From Mucilaginibacter sp. (GTDB lineage: Bacteria; Bacteroidota; Bacteroidia; Sphingobacteriales; Sphingobacteriaceae), in NCBI GenBank assembly GCA_014376655.1, contig JACMRC010000122.1:1-10671 (forward strand): DNA of 10,671 nt. The letters run 5' to 3'. The notes under the pieces are model-generated. The model had not been told where the DNA came from. It ran no database searches and saw nothing but the letters and a program-made list of their open reading frames with translations. The position numbers and the translations under genes are program-made. Below are positions 1-5,245 of this stretch, piece by piece; within the stretch, counting starts at the first letter, position 1, and every line of letters starts with the position of its first letter.

Positions 1-848
1 ACGGCTTTCTTTTTCATGTCGTTATCCCACACGCAGTCTTTCACCAACCATGGGGTATCAAAACGGGTAAGCTCAGACGCCGCCGGTTCGTCTAATATAA
101 ACTCAACATTGTCTGATAGCTGCAGGTAGGTAGCAGGTACCTCGCCTGATAATTCACCCTCAACCGCTTTTTTAATGATCGACGCTTTCTTCTTGCTCCA
201 GGCCATCAATATAATTTCGCGGGCCTTAAATATAGTGCCTACGCCCATTGTAATGGCTTTGGTTGGTACGCCTTCTTTACCACCAAAATCGCGCGCGGCA
301 TCGGTACGGGTAAGGTCATCCAAAGTAACCAAACGGGTGCCCGAGTTGGGCGCAGAGCCCGGCTCATTAAAACCAATGTGACCGGTACGGCCGATACCTA
401 ATATCTGTAGGTCCAGGCCGCCAAGTTCTTCAATTTGCTTTTCGTAGTTCAGGCAAAAGGCGGCTATTTTATCCTCGGGCAAGGTACCATCCGGGATATG
501 GATGTTTTTGCGGTCGATATCTATATGGTCGAATAAATTCTCGTTCATAAAACGCACGTAGCTTTGTATAGCGGAGGGTTTCATGGGGTAGTATTCGTCC
601 AGGTTAAAGGTTATTACGTATTTAAAACTCAAGCCTTCCTGGTTGTGCAATCTTATCAGTTCGGTATAAACAGCAATAGGTGTTACGCCGGTAGCAAGGC
701 CCAGTACGGTTTTTTCGCCGTCGGCTTTACTGCGGATAAGTTTTGCAATGCGTTGCGCCACGGCAACAGCACCGGCAGCAGGGTTGGGATATACCGTTAC
801 GGGTAGTTTTTCGTAGCGGGTTGCTTCTAATAAATTTAATCTGGCCAT
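1..848 (-). CDS. nagB: Glucosamine-6-phosphate deaminase, long Bacteroidota form (3' end outside window)
   Basis: Cytosolic NagB-family enzyme converting glucosamine-6-phosphate to fructose-6-phosphate and ammonia, the last step of GlcNAc and MurNAc catabolism. The first 282 codons are present and the frame is still open at the window edge. Visible motifs: LGLATGVTP (about residues 49-57, phosphate-binding loop), FNLDEY (81-86, with the catalytic Asp84) and GRTGHIGFNEPGS (153-165, with His157 and Glu162). E. coli NagB is 266 residues, so this protein already exceeds it. It ends in a TRFDTPWLV segment typical, from memory, of the roughly 640-residue Bacteroidota proteins that carry a second LmbE/PIG-L-like domain; that domain would lie to the left of the window. 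The start is the ATG at 846-848, which gives the usual N-terminus. The Asp141 of the E. coli Asp-His-Glu relay is replaced by Thr155. Upstream, only a 7-of-8 match to TAnnTTTG is seen (873-880). It is divergent from anmK. Confidence 0.9.
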   Translation of the reverse strand, partial: MARLNLLEATRYEKLPVTVYPNPAAGAVAVAQRIAKLIRSKADGEKTVLGLATGVTPIAVYTELIRLHNQEGLSFKYVITFNLDEYYPMKPSAIQSYVRFMNENLFDHIDIDRKNIHIPDGTLPEDKIAAFCLNYEKQIEELGGLDLQILGIGRTGHIGFNEPGSAPNSGTRLVTLDDLTRTDAARDFGGKEGVPTKAITMGVGTIFKAREIILMAWSKKKASIIKKAVEGELSGEVPATYLQLSDNVEFILDEPAASELTRFDTPWLVKDCVWDNDMKKKA

Positions 849-946
849 ACTATATAGGTTGGGATGGAGCGGCAAATATCGGGAATTATTAATTTAAGTT
901 TTGCTCCGGGTGGATATTTTTCATAACTTGAAGGCGTAAGGCGGCA

Positions 947-1082
947 TTACTCACCCTGACATCGCTTCGCTCGTCATCCCTCTCTTCCGCAAGCGGTATA
1001 GAGGGAAAAAGAAAAATAATAACCCTCTTTCCGCCGAAGGCGAAGAGAGGGTGGTCCAGCGCAGCGCCGACCGGGTGAGTAA
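947..1082. repeat. Nested palindromic repeat between nagB and anmK
   Basis: Imperfect inverted repeat of about 136 bp. The outer arms TTACTCACCC (947-956) and GGGTGAGTAA (1073-1082) match over 10 bp. The middle arms CCCTCTCTT (978-986) and AAGAGAGGG (1043-1051) match over 9 bp, and the inner arms AGAGGG (1000-1005) and CCCTCT (1023-1028) over 6 bp. Small GC-rich hairpins sit within each half (988-997, 1033-1042). This looks like a non-autonomous dispersed element of the REP or MITE type; the CTCACCC/CCCTCTCTTCG pattern is familiar from Sphingobacteriaceae genomes, from memory. It fills most of the nagB-anmK intergenic space, so it may affect the promoters of both genes. No open frame in it looks real. 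Confidence 0.75.
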
Positions 1083-1113
1083 ACGGCGCGCGTTCAAACT
1101 AACTGTAGTACCC

Positions 1114-2304
1114 ATGGCACAACTCAACACCAACCTCCAGCACCTGTTCACCATCGCCCAAAAACCTGCGCGTATTGGTATCGGTTTAATGTCGGGTACA
1201 TCGTTAGACGGGTTGGATATTGCGCTATGTAAATTTACCGGCAGTGGCTTGCAAACCAAATGCGAATTATTGCAATTTACCACCACACCCTACCAGGACT
1301 TTTTTAAAAGCGAGGTGCGGACAATCTTTTCGCGCAGGCAGGTTGACCTGGAAAAAGTTTGCTTGCTGAATGATTTTATAGGCACCTACCATGCCGAGCT
1401 GATATTACAAGCTTTAGAAAGCTGGAACGTTAAGCCCGAAGATGTAGACTTTATTGCCAGCCACGGCCAAACTATTTATCATGCACCAAAACGCCTGCAT
1501 AGGCAGGAGGGTTACCCCAACGCGTCATTACAAATTGGGGATGGCGACCATATTGCAGTTAAGACCGGTATTTTAACCATCAGCGATTTCCGCCAGAAAC
1601 AATTGGCTGCCGGGGGCGAGGGCGCTCCGCTGGCTTTATATGGCGATGTGTTGCTGGGCAGTAAGGCCGGCGAGGATAGGATACTGGTAAATATTGGCGG
1701 CATCTCAAACCTTACTTTTTTGCCTGCGGATGGGGATATGGATAAAGTGCTATGCTCTGACATTGGCCCCGGCAATACGCTGATTGATATGTTTTGCCGC
1801 ACTTATTTTGATAAGGCTTTTGATGAAGATTCGACCATTGCATTTTCGGGCGAGGTGAATGAGGGATTGTTAAGCTCGTTATTGAAGTACCCGTTCTTTG
1901 GCGAGACACCGCCTAAAACCACCGGCCCCGAATTGTTTAACGAAGAATATGTACGTAAAGCACAGGAACGATCAGGCACCAGCCACATCGCACCTAAAGA
2001 TGTAATAGCCACCCTAAGCGCGTTCACCGCCAAAGCCATTGCCGATTTTACGCGTGCCTACCTGCCCAAAGGTGCCCAAATGTTTGTAAGCGGCGGCGGG
2101 GCCAAGAACCCGTTCGTGATGCAATACCTCGAAAAAAGATTATACCGCACCACCATTGCCGATACCGCAGCCCTGGGCATCAATCCCGACGCTAAGGAAG
2201 CTATATTGTTTGCCTTATTAGGTAACGAAGCATTGGCCGGTGAGCCGCTGCATATAGGTACTAACCCGAGCGTGTTGAAGGGGAAATTTAGTTTTGCGGG
2301 GTAA
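1114..2304 (+). CDS. anmK: Anhydro-N-acetylmuramic acid kinase
   Basis: AnmK cleaves and phosphorylates 1,6-anhydro-MurNAc with ATP to give MurNAc-6-phosphate, in peptidoglycan recycling in the cytosol. The 396-residue product is close to the family length. Motifs in order: GLMSGTSLDG (24-33, phosphate-binding loop of the ASKHA fold), ASHGQTIYH (115-123), QIGDGDHIA (140-148), DFRQKQLAAGGEGAPL (158-173), NIGGISNL (193-200), SDIGPGN (215-221, with the expected catalytic Asp216), TGPELFN (270-276, substrate binding) and VSGGGAKNP (325-333). The ATG at 1114 is chosen because the upstream in-frame GTG at 1051 lies inside the palindromic repeat and would add 21 residues unlike the family. No clear Shine-Dalgarno is visible, which is normal in Bacteroidota. 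The divergent nagB acts further down the same amino-sugar route; MurQ and NagA would be needed between them and are not in the window. Confidence 0.95.
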   Translation: MAQLNTNLQHLFTIAQKPARIGIGLMSGTSLDGLDIALCKFTGSGLQTKCELLQFTTTPYQDFFKSEVRTIFSRRQVDLEKVCLLNDFIGTYHAELILQALESWNVKPEDVDFIASHGQTIYHAPKRLHRQEGYPNASLQIGDGDHIAVKTGILTISDFRQKQLAAGGEGAPLALYGDVLLGSKAGEDRILVNIGGISNLTFLPADGDMDKVLCSDIGPGNTLIDMFCRTYFDKAFDEDSTIAFSGEVNEGLLSSLLKYPFFGETPPKTTGPELFNEEYVRKAQERSGTSHIAPKDVIATLSAFTAKAIADFTRAYLPKGAQMFVSGGGAKNPFVMQYLEKRLYRTTIADTAALGINPDAKEAILFALLGNEALAGEPLHIGTNPSVLKGKFSFAG

Positions 2305-2322
2305 ACTTCACCAATAGCAAAA

Positions 2323-3078
2323 TTATTTTTTTTCTCTCTCTAAAAAAATCTTCGCGTTGATTTTAAATTCCTCCAACGAAGTGAATTGTTTATCGCAAGT
2401 ATTTGTAAGTCTGGAACGATCTTTTTTTGGCAATTTTTCAAAATCATCATTTACAACCCAACCTCTAAAATTCAAATTATATTTTTGATATTCTAAACAA
2501 CTAATGGTTGCCAACCGTGCTTTGGAAACATCTTTTACTCCAAATAAATAAACAGGATGGCCATTCGGTGTAAATTGGTAATCGGCTTCTAAATCGTCTC
2601 TGTCCGGAATAGGTAATACTTTTGATTTAGGGTGAAATTCTTTAAGCTCTGTCAGGATAAATTCTTCTAACATTTCATTGAAAAGACTTTCAATCACTTC
2701 ACGCTTAAAATACCGCATACTCCCTATTTTCGCATAAGCCTGAGTAATATGCATTATATCGGTAAAAATATTATTGATATTAGTATCCAAACAGATATTT
2801 CCATCGTTTTCGGTAAGGCTGTTTTCTGAAATGATTTTCTGTAAAATCATTTCTTTATTTTCGGTATCAATATCATATGAATACGCTAAACGCTGCAATG
2901 TCAGACCATAATCACATAATGTGTATCCCCCACTTTCTTTAGGAGCTATAAATAAATCTATCATATCACCGTCCTCATGAAATATAGGTAGGTATAGCTG
3001 ATAAATATCGGGCCTTTTTTGCTTTATATTAACCCGATGATTAAAGTCTTTTTCAATATGTTTTAATATCTCATCCAT
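2323..3078 (-). CDS. DUF1828/DUF1829-type protein, function unknown
   Basis: 251-residue soluble protein with no signal peptide or membrane segment. The N-terminal part contains YLPIFHEDGDMIDLFI (about 29-44) followed by GGYTLCDYGLTLQRL (about 50-64). This matches my memory of the DUF1828 domain, in which a hydrophobic P-x-x-x-x-D-G-D strand is followed by a G-x-x-x-L-x-D-x-G-x-T motif. The C-terminal part (about 155-245) resembles DUF1829, with VYLFGVKDVSKARLA and a FRGWVV strand. Both families are uncharacterised. It is the second gene of a tight pair: its ATG lies 7 bp after the stop of the upstream gene, implying co-transcription and translational coupling. It ends 18 bp from the convergent anmK stop, with no terminator seen between them. 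Base composition is strikingly AT-rich: a sampled line of 60 bases in this gene has 18 G+C, against 29 in a line of anmK. That suggests acquisition by transfer. A defence or toxin-antitoxin role is only a guess. Confidence 0.75.
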   Translation of the reverse strand: MDEILKHIEKDFNHRVNIKQKRPDIYQLYLPIFHEDGDMIDLFIAPKESGGYTLCDYGLTLQRLAYSYDIDTENKEMILQKIISENSLTENDGNICLDTNINNIFTDIMHITQAYAKIGSMRYFKREVIESLFNEMLEEFILTELKEFHPKSKVLPIPDRDDLEADYQFTPNGHPVYLFGVKDVSKARLATISCLEYQKYNLNFRGWVVNDDFEKLPKKDRSRLTNTCDKQFTSLEEFKINAKIFLEREKK

Positions 3079-3085
3079 GTGAATT

Positions 3086-3568
3086 TTATTCTGATTTAAA
3101 CATATCTATTTGAGTACTTGGTGGAGGAAAATACTTCCGTTTATCATCCGGCAATAAATTTATGAGTTTAACATAAAATTGTAAAGCATCTTCAATTGTA
3201 GAATATTCTTGAGTTAATTCTATAAGGCCCTCTGGCTTTAAACCCGTATTGATTCTATCTGCCGCCGCTTTATGAATATGGCAAACAGCATGGTGAGATA
3301 CATCTTTAATAGCCCCATGGGGACCATTACACCTTAATAATATTATTTTCCCCTTTTCTTCTTTAGGGTTAAACGCAAGACCGATAGAAAAATTTTCACT
3401 AAATATTAAACTTTGTGTAATGAAACCATTAAAGCTATAATTACCGTCCACAGAAATAAGGCTAAAATGCCTCTTTAAAAAACTATTTCTACCTTTTAAT
3501 TCTTTTGGGGGGTCTACTATCATTTTTTGACAGCTTATTAGTTCTGTAATTAGCTCGTCCGTATACAT
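3086..3568 (-). CDS. Hypothetical protein, possibly DUF6978-like; first gene of AT-rich pair
   Basis: 160-residue soluble protein. It has an N-terminal helical start (MYTDELITELISCQKMI), a beta-rich middle with FSIGLAFN (about 61-68) and IILLRCNGPHG (about 75-85), and a cluster of histidines: HH shortly after GPHG, then CHIHKA. The C-terminus (about 121-160) starts YSTIEDALQFYVKLINLL and ends in a proline-rich tail. The combination of ENFSIGL, RCNGPHG and HIH with a final short helix recalls DUF6978, but that is from memory and tentative. The His/Cys cluster might bind metal; this is inference. The gene precedes the DUF1828-type gene with a 7-bp gap, shares its AT-rich composition, and lies behind an exact TAnnTTTG element at 3624-3631. 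I cannot assign a function. Confidence 0.7.
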   Translation of the reverse strand: MYTDELITELISCQKMIVDPPKELKGRNSFLKRHFSLISVDGNYSFNGFITQSLIFSENFSIGLAFNPKEEKGKIILLRCNGPHGAIKDVSHHAVCHIHKAAADRINTGLKPEGLIELTQEYSTIEDALQFYVKLINLLPDDKRKYFPPPSTQIDMFKSE

Positions 3569-3623
3569 ATCAAGTGATAAAGATGTAATAAGTTTTAATA
3601 TTAAATAATAAAACCTAAGTATA

Positions 3624-3631
3624 CAAATTTA
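3624..3631 (-). promoter_or_regulatory. Candidate -7 element for the AT-rich gene pair
   Basis: Read on the minus strand this is TAAATTTG, an exact match to the Bacteroidota -7 consensus TAnnTTTG. It lies about 55 bp upstream of the ATG at 3568. No TTTG is found at the -33 spacing, so the promoter is only half supported. Confidence 0.4.
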
Positions 3632-3675
3632 ACTTTTATTATGATTGCGTTCACGGGGTGAGGACCTGCGCTGTT

Positions 3676-3690
3676 GAAGTCAGAGACTTC
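3676..3690. repeat. Short palindromic hairpin
   Basis: GAAGTC and GACTTC form a 6-bp stem around an AGA loop. The flanks GTT and GAAC extend it with a one-base bulge. It stands in the 234-bp gap between the lipoprotein gene and the AT-rich pair. It has no T tract, so it is not a convincing terminator; it resembles the small dispersed palindromes seen elsewhere in the window. Nothing else is recognised in this gap apart from the -7 element. Confidence 0.4.
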
Positions 3691-3802
3691 GAACGATTAT
3701 GCAATAGTTTTTAGAATAGAAAGCTTTTAACAGTGCCGCGAAAATAAAGGCAGGTAAACTAAAGAGCCGCCCGGCAAGCGAGTTGTTAAATGAACTATAA
3801 TT

Positions 3803-4267
3803 TTACTGCGCCGTAACCGCCACATCAAACGTCCCCTCGGTAATAGTTTTAGTAGTTGTACCTGCCGAGCCAATATGACTGCCAACAAAATTGAATGTAC
3901 CCGCAACCCGGGTATCTGATAGCGAGGTTATTGTAACGCTCCCGGTCTGGTCTGACGCGTAAGCCGCAACCTGTGGTTCTTGTACCGATAACTGGAAATA
4001 CGCGCCGTTTGCTGCGGTAAATGTAGCCACCTTAGGGTTAGGCACTAATATAAAAACAGTATTATATGCCGCGTTGGTTTCCAGGCCCGAGATCTGCAAA
4101 TTACCACCAGCCGTATATTTAATTGCTGATCCGGTATAGGTTTTTGAAGCACCATCAACCTTTAAGCTCAGGCTACTTTCTACTATTGTAGGTGTAGTAG
4201 TCTTTTTTTTGCAGGCGCTTAATAAAAACAGGCTGCAGGCTAATAGTAATAGTATATGCTTTGTCAT
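3803..4267 (-). CDS. Small predicted lipoprotein
   Basis: 154 residues. The N-terminus MTKHILLLLACSLFLLSAC is a lipoprotein signal peptide: a positively charged start, a hydrophobic core, and lipobox LSAC with the lipidated Cys at residue 19, followed by KKK and a Thr-rich linker. The mature part is rich in Thr, Ser, Gly and Val with alternating short strands (SLSLKVDG, VTITSLSD, VAGTFNFVG, ITEGTFDVAV), suggesting a compact beta-sandwich attached to a membrane facing the periplasm or surface. The closing GTFNF / GTFDV pattern is common in small Bacteroidota lipoproteins such as those labelled DUF6252; I cannot confirm membership. It appears monocistronic, with its own promoter-like element and more than 200 bp to the next gene downstream. 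Confidence 0.8.
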   Translation of the reverse strand: MTKHILLLLACSLFLLSACKKKTTTPTIVESSLSLKVDGASKTYTGSAIKYTAGGNLQISGLETNAAYNTVFILVPNPKVATFTAANGAYFQLSVQEPQVAAYASDQTGSVTITSLSDTRVAGTFNFVGSHIGSAGTTTKTITEGTFDVAVTAQ

Positions 4268-4283
4268 GTAGTGGCGTGATTAA

Positions 4284-4314
4284 CAAAAATAAAGTTTTAT
4301 GGGGGATGTTGCAA
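4284..4314 (-). promoter_or_regulatory. Predicted promoter of the lipoprotein gene
   Basis: On the minus strand TATTTTTG (4291 to 4284) matches TAnnTTTG exactly. A TTGC (4314 to 4311), a partial match to the -33 TTTG, lies 19 bp upstream. The start codon at 4267 would follow a very short 5' untranslated region of roughly 10 bases. Confidence 0.45.
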
Positions 4315-4354
4315 GGGGGCTATGGAATAGAAGTATGTATCATACAATCGGTAG

Positions 4355-4491
4355 TTTGGCTAAAGCCGATTCCTGCTTATTTTGCCACCCGTCGGTTAAA
4401 ACCGACGGCAATGATACTTGTTGCGACCGCATTCATTGCCGTCCCTTTTAAGGGACGGAATATAGATAGAGAAATAAAGGCTTTAGCCAAA
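4355..4491. repeat. Composite palindromic element with four inverted repeats
   Basis: The outer arms TTTGGCTAAAGCC (4355-4367) and GGCTTTAGCCAAA (4479-4491) are perfect 13-bp inverted repeats. Inside are two perfect 9-bp hairpins with 2-base loops, at 4389-4408 (CCGTCGGTT/AACCGACGG) and 4439-4458 (CCGTCCCTT/AAGGGACGG). A competing 11-bp pairing joins GACGGCAATGA (4404-4414) to TCATTGCCGTC (4433-4443) and overlaps one arm of each hairpin. The element can therefore take two mutually exclusive folds. It is compact and lacks a transposase, as expected for a MITE or REP-type element moved in trans. It fills most of the 318-bp gap between the lipoprotein gene and the membrane protein gene; the remainder holds only the lipoprotein promoter and a weak TATCTTCG (4561-4568). 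Confidence 0.8.
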
Positions 4492-4585
4492 TATGTTAAA
4501 GCGAGAAATTGATTCGTATACATCCTAATCACCAACCTCTAATCTCTAAACACTAATTACTATCTTCGTAAAAAAATCAAGCACA

Positions 4586-5023
4586 ATGAACGCATACTCT
4601 TTCGTACAGCACCTGCACTCGGGTTTCAGGTATATTATTTTGGTATTGTTTATCTATACCATATTACAGGCATTTATAGGCTGGTTGGGCGGCAGGCCTT
4701 ATGATAACCGTAACCGTTTAACAAACCTGTTTGCCATGATATCGGCACACACCCAATTGCTGATAGGTATAGTATTATATTTCATGAGCCCGCTGGTTGC
4801 ATTTAACAGCACCACCATGAAAGACCCGGTTACCCGTTACTTCACCGTCGAGCACTGGTTAATGATGTTAATAGCCTTAGTGCTAATTACTATAGGCCAC
4901 AGCAAGAGCAAAAAACTGGTTTTGCCCGAAGCTAAGCACAAAACAATTGCCCTGTTTTATACACTTGCACTGCTTATAATTGTTGGCACATTGGCCGCTG
5001 GCAAAATTTCTATCTTAAAATAA
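4586..5023 (+). CDS. Four-helix membrane protein, cytochrome b-like
   Basis: 145-residue integral membrane protein. Four hydrophobic segments lie at about 14-34, 47-67, 88-104 and 119-139, joined by short loops, with no signal peptide. Histidines near helix ends, at positions 9 and 11 (QHLHSGFRY), 55 (ISAHTQLL), 90 (VEHWLMM) and 105 (IGHSKSK), could ligate heme. Similar Bacteroidota proteins are often labelled cytochrome B, from memory; the heme role and redox partner are not established. The start ATG at 4586 follows a TATCTTCG (4561-4568), a one-mismatch -7 element without a visible -33 partner. It reads in the same direction as the trp genes, but those have their own promoter at 5047, so it is probably a separate unit. 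Confidence 0.75.
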   Translation: MNAYSFVQHLHSGFRYIILVLFIYTILQAFIGWLGGRPYDNRNRLTNLFAMISAHTQLLIGIVLYFMSPLVAFNSTTMKDPVTRYFTVEHWLMMLIALVLITIGHSKSKKLVLPEAKHKTIALFYTLALLIIVGTLAAGKISILK

Positions 5024-5046
5024 GTTAAAAATAAATGCAGAAATAA

Positions 5047-5076
5047 TTTGCCAATTCAAATTTCTTTATAAATTTG
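5047..5076 (+). promoter_or_regulatory. Predicted trp operon promoter
   Basis: TTTG (5047-5050), an 18-bp spacer, then TAAATTTG (5069-5076), an exact match to the Bacteroidota -33/-7 consensus TTTG / TAnnTTTG. Transcription would start near 5080-5084, within a few bases of the leader peptide ATG at 5085, so the leader mRNA would be essentially leaderless. Confidence 0.7.
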
Positions 5077-5084
5077 CGTCCACA

Positions 5085-5144
5085 ATGATCAAAAAGATAA
5101 ATATAAAAAGCTGGTGGCACCAATTAAATTTGGCAGCCGGATAA
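5085..5144 (+). CDS. trpL: trp leader peptide with tandem Trp codons
   Basis: A 19-codon open frame reading MIKKINIKSWWHQLNLAAG followed by TAA. The two adjacent TGG codons (5112-5117) are unusual, since Trp is the rarest residue in most proteins. The frame ends 43 bases before the arm of an intrinsic terminator that itself precedes trpE. This is the arrangement of ribosome-mediated attenuation: when charged tRNA-Trp is scarce the ribosome stalls on the tandem codons and changes the downstream RNA fold. The Lys/Ile-rich N-terminus and short length are typical of leader peptides. No Shine-Dalgarno can precede the ATG if transcription starts where predicted. The symbol is by function, not by sequence similarity to other TrpL peptides. 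Confidence 0.8.
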   Translation: MIKKINIKSWWHQLNLAAG

Positions 5145-5219
5145 CTTTTTGACCATAGGAAACTAACCAATTGTAAACCTAATACAGAAACCCGGCGAAC
5201 CTCATTCGCCGGGTTTTTT
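5112..5219 (+). promoter_or_regulatory. trp attenuator (alternative RNA structures)
   Basis: Three pairings can be drawn. (a) GGC-A-CCAA (5116-5123) with TTGG-CA-GCC (5130-5138), overlapping the second Trp codon. (b) GCCGG (5136-5140) with CCGGC (5192-5196). (c) The terminator stem 5191-5199 with 5205-5213. Pairing (b) shares bases with both (a) and (c), so they exclude each other. A ribosome stalled on the Trp codons would block (a), free (b) and disrupt the terminator. Pairing (b) is only 5 bp in this hand fold, so the antiterminator is the least certain part. Confidence 0.6.
5188..5219 (+). terminator. Intrinsic terminator of the trp attenuator
   Basis: The stem CCCGGCGAA (5191-5199) and TTCGCCGGG (5205-5213) is a perfect 9-bp GC-rich helix with a 5-base loop, extendable by three A-T pairs, and is followed directly by six Ts (5214-5219). 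It sits 26 bp before the trpE start codon and after the Trp-rich leader peptide, so it acts as a conditional stop for the operon and not as the end of the preceding gene. Confidence 0.9.
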
Positions 5220-5245
5220 GTTTTACAATATTTTTAACAACACAA

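Noticed and set aside
1051..1113. In-frame GTG extension of anmK
   Set aside because: The added 21 codons are repeat sequence; the ATG at 1114 gives the standard family N-terminus.
951..1286. 111-codon minus-strand frame over the nagB-anmK gap
   Set aside because: It runs through the palindromic repeat and antisense to the start of anmK, with no protein-like features.
3761..3783. GCCGCCCGGC stem as terminator of the lipoprotein gene
   Set aside because: Only a 4-bp stem and no T tract on the minus strand.
4261..4512. 83-codon plus-strand frame upstream of the membrane protein gene
   Set aside because: It lies mostly in the composite palindrome (4355-4491); its translation (LKPIPAYFATRRLKPTA) is a by-product of the hairpins, and its start overlaps the lipoprotein signal peptide on the other strand.
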